Of a stretch of DNA of 32,462 nt, positions 1 to 8,519 are shown one piece after another. The stretch's first letter is position 1. Every line of letters starts with the position of its first letter. This stretch comes from Lachnospiraceae bacterium UBA7182. GTDB taxonomy: Bacteria; Bacillota; Clostridia; Lachnospirales; Lachnospiraceae. The notes below the pieces were generated by a model. It saw only the letters and a program-made list of their open reading frames with translations. It did not search any database and was not told where the DNA came from. The stretch lies in the NCBI GenBank assembly GCA_002491115.1, contig DKVI01000037.1, positions 1 to 32,462 of the forward strand, written 5' to 3'. The position numbers and the translations under genes were made by a program.

Positions 1-41
1 AACAGTTTATAAGTTTAACCTGTTGATATGTTCCCAAAGCC

Positions 42-116
42 TTGATTTTGCGGCATTTGACAGGATTGAAAACGCCGTAAAATCGCACTTAAACGCCGCA
101 AATCCCTTGAAATCAA
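42..116. repeat. Nested inverted repeats downstream of rlmD
   Basis: The 131 bases beyond the rlmD stop hold no gene. TTGATTT (42-48) pairs with AAATCAA (110-116), and TGCGGC (49-54) pairs with GCCGCA (95-100). Between them is a further related copy, ACGCCGTAAAA (72-82), so the core recurs three times in 60 bases. The loop is long and there is no clear U-tract, so a plain rho-independent terminator is unlikely. The structure may be a 3'-end element of the rlmD transcript. The window edge prevents further judgement. Confidence 0.35.
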
Positions 117-131
117 AGCCTTTTCACACAC

Positions 132-1493
132 CTACTTTTCCACCCTTGTCATCAACACGACACACTCGACGTGCACCGTCCCCGGAAACATATCGCACCC
201 CTTCACCTTCTTCACTTCATACCCCTCCCCGCACAGGTATATAAGATCCCGCGCCAGCGTAGCGCTGTCGCAGCTCACATACACAATCCGCCCCGGCCGC
301 ATCTTCACCATAGTCTCAAGCGCCGCCGGATCGCACCCTTTCCTCGGCGGGTCTACCACGATCACATCCGCACAGATCCCGTCCCTTTCATACTTTTCAG
401 GCAGCACTTCCTCCGCCCTCCCGACGAAAAACTCCGCGTTTTTGATGCCATTGAGCCGCGCGTTCCTTCTCGCGTCCTCAATCGCCTCCGGTATAATCTC
501 CACCCCATACACCTGTTTCGCCTTTTGGGCAAGAAAAAGAGAGATCGTACCGATGCCGCAGTACAGATCCCACACGGTTTCATGGCCCTGAAGCTCTGCA
601 AAATCCAGCGCAGTTTTATAAAGCTTCTCTGTTTGCACCGGATTGACCTGGTAAAAAGACAGGGGCGATATCTGATATTGTATATCCTTGATATAATCTG
701 TGATATATCCCTTTCCCCAGACAGGGATCAGTTCGTTTCCCATAATCACATTGGTATTTCTGGTATTCACGTTGATCTGGATGCTGGTCATCCCCGGGAT
801 TTCCTGCAGGGAAGCGGACAGCTCGTCCATGGCCTTAAGCCCACGTCCGTTTAAGACCAGGCAGACCATAAGCTCGCCGGTTTTGAAGCCTTTACGCAGC
901 AGCACATGCCGCAGTATACCTTTCCCTGTCTTTTCATCATAGGCAGGAATATGATGCCGCTCCATATGATCCAGTATTTTCTGAAGGATAAGCTGATTTT
1001 CTTCCACACCCAGCCGGCAGTCCGTGCATGGTATGATATTGTGGGAACGGGCCGCGTAAAATCCGGTCACCACATGCCCCTTTTTATCCGTGCCGAAGGG
1101 AAACTGCGCTTTGTTGCGGTACCGCCAGGGGTTGTCCATCCCTATAATCTCAGGCTTTGGCAGTTCGGTCAATCCGCCTATATGTTTTAAATTGTTCCAT
1201 ATCTTTTCCGCTTTATAAGCGAGCTGGGCCTTATACTCCATGGCCTGTAACTGGCAGCCGCCGCACTGGCGGGCATATGCGCATCCTGGCTCTACACGCA
1301 GAGCGGACGGCTCCGTCACCTGCATCAATCGCGCATAGCCATAGTTTTTCTTCATCTTCATGATCTTCGCCTGTACCGTGTCCCCGATCACCGCGTCTTT
1401 CACAAAGAATGTAAAACCGTCAAGCTTTCCGATGCCTTCGCCGTCCACTCCCATATCTGTAATCTGTATTGTAATGATATCCTCTTTTTTCAA
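132..1493 (-). CDS. rlmD: 23S rRNA (uracil-C5)-methyltransferase, RlmD/RumA family
   Basis: A SAM-dependent enzyme that methylates C5 of a uridine in 23S rRNA. With a TTG start the protein is 453 aa. The order is an N-terminal TRAM RNA-binding domain (about residues 5-60), Fe-S cysteines in CAYARQCGGC (C71, C77, C80) with a further candidate in CTDC, and a C-terminal methyltransferase domain with DLYCGIGTISLF, DPPRKGCD and the catalytic-loop motif YVSCDSATLARD. The TTG at 1491-1493 is preferred because GGCGGAGG ends 6-7 bases upstream, in the 16-base gap after the yhaM stop. The upstream ATG would overlap yhaM by about 30 bases and add an arginine-rich stretch outside the TRAM domain. It is the last gene of the HtrA-like-yhaM-rlmD operon. 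Gram-positive members can modify U747 as well as U1939 (RlmCD), so the exact target is not certain. Confidence 0.93.
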   Translation of the reverse strand: MKKEDIITIQITDMGVDGEGIGKLDGFTFFVKDAVIGDTVQAKIMKMKKNYGYARLMQVTEPSALRVEPGCAYARQCGGCQLQAMEYKAQLAYKAEKIWNNLKHIGGLTELPKPEIIGMDNPWRYRNKAQFPFGTDKKGHVVTGFYAARSHNIIPCTDCRLGVEENQLILQKILDHMERHHIPAYDEKTGKGILRHVLLRKGFKTGELMVCLVLNGRGLKAMDELSASLQEIPGMTSIQINVNTRNTNVIMGNELIPVWGKGYITDYIKDIQYQISPLSFYQVNPVQTEKLYKTALDFAELQGHETVWDLYCGIGTISLFLAQKAKQVYGVEIIPEAIEDARRNARLNGIKNAEFFVGRAEEVLPEKYERDGICADVIVVDPPRKGCDPAALETMVKMRPGRIVYVSCDSATLARDLIYLCGEGYEVKKVKGCDMFPGTVHVECVVLMTRVEK

Positions 1494-1509
1494 AATATGC
1501 CTCCGCCGT

Positions 1510-2454
1510 CTACCTGCCGGTCCTTCGGATATTGGACTCAAACAGCCGGTTGTATCCTAACCATCCCTGATTATCCCCCGCCGCTTTTAAAGCTTCGATC
1601 ATCATCTGCATATGCGCGTCTGTATTGTCGGCAAAATTTAAAGCCACCGCCTCCAAAAGGGCCGGTTTCTTGGGAGAGCCGTATTCCAGTTCTCCGTGAT
1701 GAGACAAAATGCAGTGCTTTAACTCGTTGGCCAGTGTGACGGAAAATCCCGGGATTTTCCGGATCTTATCTCCTACCATTTCCACGCCGATCATAATATG
1801 CCCCAGAAGCTGTCCCGCATCGGTATAATCATTGGCAGGGAAGGGAGATAATTCGTAGACCTTTCCGATGTCATGACACATGGCTGCCGTATACAGAAGG
1901 TCCGCGTGCAGCATGGGATATGCATGAATATAGTATTCACACATTCTGGTAACGCTTAAAGTATGCTCCAGAAGTCCGCCCACAAAACCATGGTGTACGC
2001 TTTTGGCCGCGCTGCTGAACTTAAAAGCTTTTACAAACTCCGTATCTTCCACAAAGATACTTTTTAAAAGCTTTCCCAGATGAGGATTCTCCACTCTGTC
2101 CACGAAGCCCAAAAGCTCCTGATACATGACTTCCACATCCCGGTCACTGACCGGAAGGAAGTCCGAAGGGTCATATTCCCCTTCCTGGGCCCTGCGTACC
2201 CTTTTTACGTTCAGCTGAATCTGTCCCTGGAAGCTGGTCACATCCGCCACGATATCCACATAATCCAGTCCGTTAAAATCCTCGATTCCTCTGGAATTGG
2301 GGTCCCAGATTTTGGCGTCCGCCATGCCGGTTTTATCCTGCAGAACGACATTCTCATAGGTCTTTCCCGCTTTGGTAAGAGCCGTCTGGCGGGATTTACA
2401 CAGGTAAATACCGGAAATGCGCTCTCCCTCTCTGAAAGTTTCAATGTATTTCAT
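1510..2454 (-). CDS. yhaM: 3'-5' exoribonuclease YhaM family
   Basis: A cytoplasmic 3'-to-5' exonuclease of the YhaM type, 314 aa, the usual length for the family. Residues about 12-85 form an OB-fold nucleic-acid-binding domain. An HD phosphohydrolase domain follows, with metal-binding motifs LLEHTLS (H164), MCHDIGK (H194-D195) and a later HH pair in LSHHGE. The start is the first ATG, with GGGAG about 12 bases upstream. It lies 56 bases after the HtrA-like gene and 16 bases before the rlmD start, so the three are probably co-transcribed. YhaM proteins take part in mRNA 3'-end trimming and decay. Pairing with an rRNA methyltransferase gives a loose RNA-metabolism theme. Confidence 0.92.
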   Translation of the reverse strand: MKYIETFREGERISGIYLCKSRQTALTKAGKTYENVVLQDKTGMADAKIWDPNSRGIEDFNGLDYVDIVADVTSFQGQIQLNVKRVRRAQEGEYDPSDFLPVSDRDVEVMYQELLGFVDRVENPHLGKLLKSIFVEDTEFVKAFKFSSAAKSVHHGFVGGLLEHTLSVTRMCEYYIHAYPMLHADLLYTAAMCHDIGKVYELSPFPANDYTDAGQLLGHIMIGVEMVGDKIRKIPGFSVTLANELKHCILSHHGELEYGSPKKPALLEAVALNFADNTDAHMQMMIEALKAAGDNQGWLGYNRLFESNIRRTGR

Positions 2455-2510
2455 ATACGCTTTATTCTCCCATTCTCATATTTACATAACTGCCTGGCCT
2501 CACCCGGCAG

Positions 2511-3773
2511 CTACAATATCTTTAAACTGACTGAAAATTCCAGTTCCTGATAGCCGTTCATATCCGGCCTCTGGCAGATCACCTGTATATTCTGCTCATT
2601 GGAACATTTCAGCAAAATCAGCATCACGTCTTTCAGGTTCGTAATACTCTGCCCGCTGATAGACGTAATAATATCTCCCGGCTGAATCCCTGCCTCGATG
2701 GCAGGCGAATCCATAGCTACCTCTGACACATAGACGCCGATGGGAATCTCTTCCGATTCTGATACGGCAGTCGTCACGTCCGCGCCCACAATCCCCATAT
2801 ATACTATGTCCTGATTGTTGGATAAATGCTCGATAATATCTTTCATATCCGAGATGCCATAGGCCTGAATCGTATTTCTCTGGCTGGCCGCTTCATAATG
2901 ATCCTGAAGGATGCCGACGATCTGCCCGCTCCAGTTGACCAGTACGCCGCTTCCTGATCCGGCTTTTACCAGATCGGTGGTCAGGACGCTGTAGCCGCCG
3001 TCATAAAGAGACGCTGTCTGGGATACGGATGTCAGGTTGCCAAACAGCACAGACCCGTAACTGCCCGCGGGGCTTCCCACTGCGATGACAGGTTCGCCGC
3101 TTCTGAGCGTCCTGGAAGATCCCAGATCCGCATACTGGATAATATCCCGGGTGCCTTCTTCCATATCGCTTAAATTCACGCTCACAACCGCCAGGTTCGT
3201 ATTCCTGTCATACTTTTTCAGCACGGCCGAAGCCGTCGTATGGTCATAAAAAGTCACCTGAAGGCTTTCACCGCTGCTCACTTTCTCATAATCCGTCAGG
3301 ATCAGGAGCTCCAGGCCGTTATCCCCGATCAGTATACCCGCCGCGGAGCTTTGCCTGATATACGTCTCGTCAAACCAGTCCGTATCCACCATCACGGACG
3401 AAATATTGACCAGGCTTTTTTCCACCTGGTTCCCGATCTGCATCAGCTGCTGATACATCTTTTTATAATCTTCCAGTTCCATACTGACAGTCTCGGTAAT
3501 GTAGACCGGCTCGGACGGTTCTTCTTTTTCCTCCGGGGGTTCTTCCTGTTCTTCGGGTAAAGTGATCGGCTGTATCTCCTGCTCCTCAGGTCCCATATCC
3601 AGCCTGGGAAGAAGGAGTGCCCAGACGAACAATGCGGTCAGAGCAAACAAAACGCCTGACGCCACCGAAAGGACGATTCTTCTGACGATCCGGTTCTGAT
3701 AGAGCTTTTTCTGCTTGATGGTTTCCTGCATAAATGAAAAACTGGCGTTTCTGTTCTCTTTTCCTTCTTCCAT
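2511..3773 (-). CDS. Membrane-anchored HtrA-like (S1C) PDZ protein, probably catalytically inactive
   Basis: A 420-aa protein with one membrane segment (about 33-55), an acidic, Pro/Glu-rich linker (60-90), a chymotrypsin-fold domain (about 115-300) and a C-terminal PDZ domain (about 325-415, with GIQPGDIITSISGQ). The order is that of Firmicutes HtrA/DegP proteases, which act outside the membrane. The triad does not read as active. Where the family has ILTNxHV, this has ILTDYEKV (158-165). The DLAV aspartate is NLAV (193-196). GNSGGPLVN reads GSGSGVLVN (272-280), which moves the serine out of place. It may therefore serve as a PDZ-dependent binding or regulatory protein. The start has AGGAGG five bases before the ATG, and a good promoter sits just upstream. 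It is the first gene of the operon with yhaM and rlmD. Confidence 0.85.
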   Translation of the reverse strand: MEEGKENRNASFSFMQETIKQKKLYQNRIVRRIVLSVASGVLFALTALFVWALLLPRLDMGPEEQEIQPITLPEEQEEPPEEKEEPSEPVYITETVSMELEDYKKMYQQLMQIGNQVEKSLVNISSVMVDTDWFDETYIRQSSAAGILIGDNGLELLILTDYEKVSSGESLQVTFYDHTTASAVLKKYDRNTNLAVVSVNLSDMEEGTRDIIQYADLGSSRTLRSGEPVIAVGSPAGSYGSVLFGNLTSVSQTASLYDGGYSVLTTDLVKAGSGSGVLVNWSGQIVGILQDHYEAASQRNTIQAYGISDMKDIIEHLSNNQDIVYMGIVGADVTTAVSESEEIPIGVYVSEVAMDSPAIEAGIQPGDIITSISGQSITNLKDVMLILLKCSNEQNIQVICQRPDMNGYQELEFSVSLKIL

Positions 3774-3793
3774 AACAGCCTCCTGTTGGGAAT

Positions 3794-3822
3794 ATTATAC
3801 TATTTTTTGTCAAAAGTGTCTA
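3794..3822 (-). promoter_or_regulatory. Sigma-A-type promoter of the HtrA-like-yhaM-rlmD operon
   Basis: Read on the minus strand, TAGACA (3817-3822) and TATAAT (3794-3799) are separated by exactly 17 bases, about 20 bases before the start codon at 3773. The -10 matches the consensus fully and the -35 in five of six positions. Confidence 0.75.
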
Positions 3823-3880
3823 TACGTCCTTTTCATCCGTCGTCAAAAGTTGTAAAATGAATAATTAACAGGAGGGCCCT

Positions 3881-6253
3881 ATGAACCAGAAAGCATTAAA
3901 GAAATTAGAATTTGATAAAATCATCCATATATTAACCGGTCATGCCGCTTCTTCAGGCGCCAAAGAGCTCTGCCAGAACCTTGTACCTTTTTGCTCCCTG
4001 CCCGAGATCGAACAGGGACAGGCAGAGACGGCAGATGCGCTTCGCCGTATCCTGCGAAAAGGCGGCCTGTCTTTTGGCGGCATCCGCGACATCCGCGGTT
4101 CCGTGAAGCGTCTGGAAATCGGCGGCGTTTTAGGTATGGGGGAACTGCTGCAGATCATGTCCCTTTTGGAGACCGCAAAAAAAGCGAAACAATACGGAGA
4201 TCCCGAATCGGATGAGGTGATGCGGGATTCCCTGGATGCTTCTTTTGAAGTGTTAGAGCCGGTTATCTCCCTTGCAAATGATATCCGCCGCTGCATCCTG
4301 TCAGAAGAAGAGATGGCGGACGACGCCAGTCCCGCCCTCTCCCAGATCCGCCGTTCCATGCGGCAGATGGACGCCAAAGTACACAATACGTTAAATTCCA
4401 TGGTCAACGGCTCCGCCCGCTCCTACTTACAGGATGCGGTCGTTACCATGCGGGACGGGCGTTACTGCCTGCCGGTCAAAGCGGAATACAGAGGCCAGGT
4501 TCCCGGCATGATCCATGACCAGAGCGCCACCGGCTCCACGCTTTTTATCGAACCTGTGGCCGTGGTAAAGTTAAATAACGATTTTAAAGAGCTGCTCTTA
4601 AAAGAACAGCAGGAGATCGAGAAGATCCTGGCGACATTGAGCGAGGAAGCCGCCGCTTATATGGATCTGATCCTGGAAGACTACCGGACGCTTGTATATC
4701 TTGATTTTGTCTTTGCCAAGGCCATGCTGGCCAAGGAGATGAAAGCCACCCGGCCTTTATTTAACACCGAAGGCCGCCTACAGATTAAGGACGGGCGTCA
4801 TCCTTTGTTAGACCCGAAAAAAGTCGTTCCGGTCAATATCTGGCTTGGGAAGGATTTCGACCTTCTGATCGTCACCGGCCCTAACACCGGCGGTAAGACA
4901 GTCTCCCTTAAGACGGTCGGCCTTTTTACCCTCATGGGGCAGGCAGGGCTTCATATCCCCGCCTTCGACCGCTCGGAGCTGACCGTTTTTGACAACGTAT
5001 TTGCCGATATCGGTGATGAACAGAGCATTGAGCAGAGCTTAAGTACCTTCTCTTCCCATATGAGCAATATCGTGTCCATTTTAAAAGAAGCCACCCTTCA
5101 TTCCCTTGTCCTGTTTGACGAGCTGGGCGCAGGTACAGACCCCACCGAGGGCGCGGCTTTGGCCATCTCCATCCTGGACCATCTGCACAAACAGGGCATC
5201 CGGACCATGGCGACCACCCATTACAGTGAGCTTAAGATCTATGCGCTTTCCACCGAAGGCGTGGAAAACGCCTGCTGTGAATTTGACGTGGAATCCTTAC
5301 GCCCCACCTACCGGCTTTTAATCGGCATTCCCGGAAAGAGCAACGCCTTCGCCATCTCTTCCCGCCTGGGGCTTCCGGATTTCCTGATCGAGGAAGCCAA
5401 ACAGCAGTTAAGCGCCCAGGATGAAAACTTTGAAGACGTGATCTCCGAACTGGAACAAAACCGCGTCACCCTCGAAAAAGAGCAGGAGCAGATCCGCCAG
5501 TATAAAGAAGAAATCAAACGGCTTCGCAACAGCTTAAAACAAAAGCAGGACCGCATAGACGAGCAAAAAGAAAAGATCCTGCAAAAAGCCAACGAACAGG
5601 CCAACGCCATCCTGCGGGAAGCCAAGGAATACGCCGACGAAACCATGAAAAATTTCCACAAGTTCGGCCAGGAATCCATCTCCGTAAAAGAGATGGAAGC
5701 CAACCGCGCCAAACTTAGGGAAAAGATCAAAGATACCGAGACCGGTCTTCGTCCCCAGGCCCCGAAGCCCAAAAAGAAAGTAAAAGCCGCTGCGCTCCAT
5801 ATCGGAGACCGGGTGAAAGTCTTAAGCCTGAACCTGGAAGGCACTGTCAGCACCCTGCCCGATCCCAAAGGAAATCTGTTTGTCCAGATGGGTATCCTGC
5901 GCTCCCAGGTCAATCTAAAAGACCTGGAATATATCGGGGAAGCCGAAGAGCTTTCCTTTGGATGCGGCGGCTCGGGAAGCGGCAAAATCAAGATGTCCAA
6001 ATCCGCTTCTGTCAGCACGGAGATCAACCTGATCGGAAAGACCGTGGACGAAGCGCTCGCTGAGCTGGATAAGTACCTGGACGACGCGTATATCGCCCAT
6101 ATGCCCAGCGTACGGATCGTACACGGAAAGGGCACCGGCGCTTTAAGAAACGCCGTACATCAGCACCTGAAACGCTGTAAATATGTTAAGACTTACCGGC
6201 TGGGCGCCTTCGGAGAGGGTGAAGCCGGCGTCACCATTGCGGAATTTAAATAA
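3881..6253 (+). CDS. mutS2: MutS2 family ATPase/endonuclease
   Basis: A 790-aa MutS2, the usual length. The N-terminal half carries the MutS core/lever region. The ABC-type ATPase has Walker A GPNTGGKT (about 332-339), Walker B LVLFDELGAGTD (about 408-419) and the switch histidine in ATTHYSELK. A long charged coiled coil (about 515-630) follows, then the C-terminal Smr domain (about 715-790) with HGKGTGALR. The LDLRG motif usual at the Smr start reads INLIG here. MutS2 proteins suppress recombination and, in Bacillus, act on collided ribosomes through the Smr and KOW-like parts. The ATG has GGAGGG seven bases upstream. The gene is divergent from the HtrA-like operon, with 107 bases between the start codons. 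Confidence 0.96.
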   Translation: MNQKALKKLEFDKIIHILTGHAASSGAKELCQNLVPFCSLPEIEQGQAETADALRRILRKGGLSFGGIRDIRGSVKRLEIGGVLGMGELLQIMSLLETAKKAKQYGDPESDEVMRDSLDASFEVLEPVISLANDIRRCILSEEEMADDASPALSQIRRSMRQMDAKVHNTLNSMVNGSARSYLQDAVVTMRDGRYCLPVKAEYRGQVPGMIHDQSATGSTLFIEPVAVVKLNNDFKELLLKEQQEIEKILATLSEEAAAYMDLILEDYRTLVYLDFVFAKAMLAKEMKATRPLFNTEGRLQIKDGRHPLLDPKKVVPVNIWLGKDFDLLIVTGPNTGGKTVSLKTVGLFTLMGQAGLHIPAFDRSELTVFDNVFADIGDEQSIEQSLSTFSSHMSNIVSILKEATLHSLVLFDELGAGTDPTEGAALAISILDHLHKQGIRTMATTHYSELKIYALSTEGVENACCEFDVESLRPTYRLLIGIPGKSNAFAISSRLGLPDFLIEEAKQQLSAQDENFEDVISELEQNRVTLEKEQEQIRQYKEEIKRLRNSLKQKQDRIDEQKEKILQKANEQANAILREAKEYADETMKNFHKFGQESISVKEMEANRAKLREKIKDTETGLRPQAPKPKKKVKAAALHIGDRVKVLSLNLEGTVSTLPDPKGNLFVQMGILRSQVNLKDLEYIGEAEELSFGCGGSGSGKIKMSKSASVSTEINLIGKTVDEALAELDKYLDDAYIAHMPSVRIVHGKGTGALRNAVHQHLKRCKYVKTYRLGAFGEGEAGVTIAEFK

Positions 6254-6262
6254 GAAACTTGA

Positions 6263-6357
6263 AAACAGCGAAGCCCATACAACAGGCAGAGCAGAATGCG
6301 AAGCAGGCTGCTCTGGGTAAAAGCTGTTGGGAGGGCGGAGCGGAACTATAACAGGAG
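6263..6357 (+). other. Structured intergenic element A, ending at the ribosome binding site of the response regulator
   Basis: Between mutS2 and the response regulator lies a nested inverted repeat. ACAGC (6265-6269) pairs with GCTGT (6323-6327), CAACAG (6280-6285) can pair with CTGTTG (6324-6329), and CAGAGCAG (6287-6294) pairs with CTGCTCTG (6308-6315). It closes with GCGGAACTATAACAGGAG, whose AGGAG is the ribosome binding site. The same opening (ACAGCG-AAGCC) and closing blocks recur at 14887-14996 on the other strand before an unrelated gene. No U-tract follows, so it is not a simple terminator. It may be a 5' leader or a small dispersed repeat; the family is not recognised. Confidence 0.55.
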
Positions 6358-6370
6358 AATAAAAAACCGT

Positions 6371-7066
6371 ATGGCATCCAAACAAAAAATATTGATTGTT
6401 GACGACGACGCGAACATCGCCGAACTGATCTCTTTATATCTGACAAAAGAATTTTATGAAGTCCGGATCGTGGAAGACGGCGAAAAAGCGCTTCAGGTCT
6501 TCGATACGTTCCAGCCCAACCTGATCCTTTTAGACCTGATGCTTCCGGGCATAGACGGCTACCAGGTCTGCCGGGAGATCCGGACCCGGTCCAATGTTCC
6601 CATCATCATGCTCTCCGCCAAAGGAGAGATCTTTGACAAGGTGTTGGGACTCGAACTGGGCGCTGATGACTATATGATCAAACCTTTTGACTCCAAAGAA
6701 CTGGTAGCCCGGGTAAAGGCTGTCCTTCGCCGGTTCCAGCCGGCCAGACAGGAAAGCACCCCCGCTTCCAGGCTGGTTCAGTATCCTGATCTGATTATTA
6801 ACCAGACCAACTACTCTGTCCTCTACCGGGGAAAGACAGTAGAGATGCCGCCTAAAGAACTGGAACTTCTCTATTTTCTGGCGTCTTCCCCCAACCAGGT
6901 ATTTACCAGAGAACAGCTTTTGGACCATATCTGGGGCTATGAGTACATCGGCGACACCCGCACCGTGGACGTTCATATTAAAAGACTCAGGGAAAAGATC
7001 AAAGACCATGAGTCCTGGCGGCTGGCGACCGTCTGGGGCATCGGCTACAAATTTGAGGTAAAATGA
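6371..7066 (+). CDS. OmpR/PhoB-family response regulator
   Basis: A 231-aa DNA-binding regulator of a two-component system. The receiver domain (about 5-120) has the acidic pocket DDD (11-13), phospho-acceptor D55 in LLLDLMLPG and the conserved lysine in MIKPF. The winged-helix output domain (about 135-230) ends in RTVDVHIKRLREKI and VWGIGYKFE, as in PhoB/WalR types. The ATG at 6371 is chosen because ILIVDDD follows at once. The longer open frame adds 25 residues that read through the structured intergenic element. The binding site AGGAG lies about 13 bases upstream, a little far. The stop overlaps the kinase start (ATGA), so the two are translationally coupled. The signal sensed cannot be told. 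Confidence 0.93.
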   Translation: MASKQKILIVDDDANIAELISLYLTKEFYEVRIVEDGEKALQVFDTFQPNLILLDLMLPGIDGYQVCREIRTRSNVPIIMLSAKGEIFDKVLGLELGADDYMIKPFDSKELVARVKAVLRRFQPARQESTPASRLVQYPDLIINQTNYSVLYRGKTVEMPPKELELLYFLASSPNQVFTREQLLDHIWGYEYIGDTRTVDVHIKRLREKIKDHESWRLATVWGIGYKFEVK

Positions 7067-8502
7067 TGCATTTGTCTCTGAATGTTAAATATGTCCTTAT
7101 TTACCTTCTGTTTGGCCTGTTAAGTTTCCTGTGCATCTCCACCGTCACTTCCCATCTGATGATGGAAAATGCCGTCATGGCCCAGGCGTCGGATTTCTAT
7201 CAGGAAGGAATCTGGCTCTCCGAACAGTATGTGGAAAACTATTTCGTAAAACAGGAAGACAGAAAAAACCCCGCCACCATCCGCTCCCACTTAACTTCCC
7301 TCAGTGTCTATCTGGATGCGCGCATCCTTTTAATCAGCCGGGAAGGGGATATCATGATGGATACCCAGAGCGACGGGACACCCGAAGAACCCCTGAAAAT
7401 AGAAAATTTCAATCCGGTGCTGCCAAAGGGCAAATACTATACGACGGGAAATTTCTTCGGTATGTTTCCGGAAGAGACCTTAAGCGTACTGATCCCGGTA
7501 TCCCACAATTATCATGTGCGCGGCTATATCGCCATCCATACGCCCATGACTGTCATTGTAAACAAAAAAGAAGGGTACCTGTTCTCCTTCTATGTGACCA
7601 GTATCCTGCTGATGGTTCTTGGATTTTTGTTCGCCGCGGCCATCTGGCTGATGGTGATCCTCCCTCTGCGCAGACTTAGAAAAGCCGCCGGAGAATATGT
7701 ACTGGGCCACTATAATACGCCCATCGCCATGAAGCGCGAGGACGAGATCGGATTTCTTTCGGACACGCTGGATTATATGGCCATGTCGCTGAAAGATTTT
7801 GACGAGGACCAGCGAAAGCTGATCTCCAATGTATCCCACGATTTCCGCTCTCCCCTTACCTCCATCAAGGGTTATATAGAAGCCATCCTGGACGGCACAA
7901 TCCCTTACGAAATGCAGGAAAAGTATCTGAATATTGTCCTTCGGGAAACCGAGCGTCTGACCAAACTGACCAGCGGGCTTCTGACGCTCAATTCCATGGA
8001 CCCCAAACAGAACCGGCTGTACAAATCCCGCTTTGATATCAATACGGCCATCAAAAATACAACCGCCACTTTCGAGGGCACCTGCACCTCCAAACATATC
8101 TCCGTGGAGCTTTTGTTTTCGGACCGGGAATCTTATGTATATGCGGATATGGGGAAAATCCAGCAGGTACTTTATAACCTCATCGACAATGCCATCAAAT
8201 TCAGCCGGCCGGATTCGACGATTACAATAGAAACGACGGTAAAATACGAGAAAATATTTGTATCCATCCGGGATACCGGCATCGGCATCCCCAAAGAAAG
8301 CCTGGGCAAGATCTGGGAACGGTTTTATAAGACCGACGCTTCCCGGGGCAAAGATAAAAAGGGGACCGGCTTAGGACTGGCCATCGTAAAAGATATTATA
8401 AAACTCCATGAAGAAAATATTAATGTCATCAGTACCGAAGGCGTGGGGACCGAATTTATCTTTTCCCTCAGCCGCGCAGACGAAGAGACCGCTGCCCAGT
8501 AG
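7063..8502 (+). CDS. Membrane sensor histidine kinase (HAMP-HisKA-HATPase)
   Basis: A 479-aa sensor kinase and partner of the regulator it overlaps by four bases. Membrane segments lie at about 9-29 and 175-198 and enclose an extracellular domain of some 145 residues. A HAMP linker follows (about 198-250), then the dimerisation and phosphorylation helix with NVSHDFRSPLT (H259), and the ATPase domain with NLIDNAIKFS, RDTGIGIP, FYKTD and GTGLGLAIV. All catalytic boxes are present. The extracellular region resembles the double-Cache or PAS-like folds of Firmicutes kinases in size, but the ligand is unknown. A terminator overlaps the stop codon, so the transcript ends here. Confidence 0.93.
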   Translation: MMHLSLNVKYVLIYLLFGLLSFLCISTVTSHLMMENAVMAQASDFYQEGIWLSEQYVENYFVKQEDRKNPATIRSHLTSLSVYLDARILLISREGDIMMDTQSDGTPEEPLKIENFNPVLPKGKYYTTGNFFGMFPEETLSVLIPVSHNYHVRGYIAIHTPMTVIVNKKEGYLFSFYVTSILLMVLGFLFAAAIWLMVILPLRRLRKAAGEYVLGHYNTPIAMKREDEIGFLSDTLDYMAMSLKDFDEDQRKLISNVSHDFRSPLTSIKGYIEAILDGTIPYEMQEKYLNIVLRETERLTKLTSGLLTLNSMDPKQNRLYKSRFDINTAIKNTTATFEGTCTSKHISVELLFSDRESYVYADMGKIQQVLYNLIDNAIKFSRPDSTITIETTVKYEKIFVSIRDTGIGIPKESLGKIWERFYKTDASRGKDKKGTGLGLAIVKDIIKLHEENINVISTEGVGTEFIFSLSRADEETAAQ

Positions 8503-8517
8503 GCAGCGGCCTTTTTT
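8489..8517 (+). terminator. Rho-independent terminator of the two-component operon
   Basis: CCGCTGCC (8489-8496), a five-base loop and GGCAGCGG (8502-8509) are followed by CC and six T. The stem contains the last codons and stop of the kinase gene. It also separates the operon from the convergent hydratase gene. Confidence 0.9.
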
Positions 8518-8519
8518 CT

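Noticed and set aside
171..854. 227-codon plus-strand open frame opposite rlmD
   Set aside because: It is a shadow of rlmD with no family features and an unlikely composition rich in His, Arg and Pro.
3794..3814. TTGACA eight bases upstream of TATAAT on the minus strand as the promoter of the HtrA-like gene
   Set aside because: An eight-base spacer is not usable; TAGACA at 17 bases is the better -35 for the same -10.
6296..6370. N-terminal extension of the first response regulator
   Set aside because: These 25 codons lie in structured element A, and the receiver domain begins right after the ATG at 6371.
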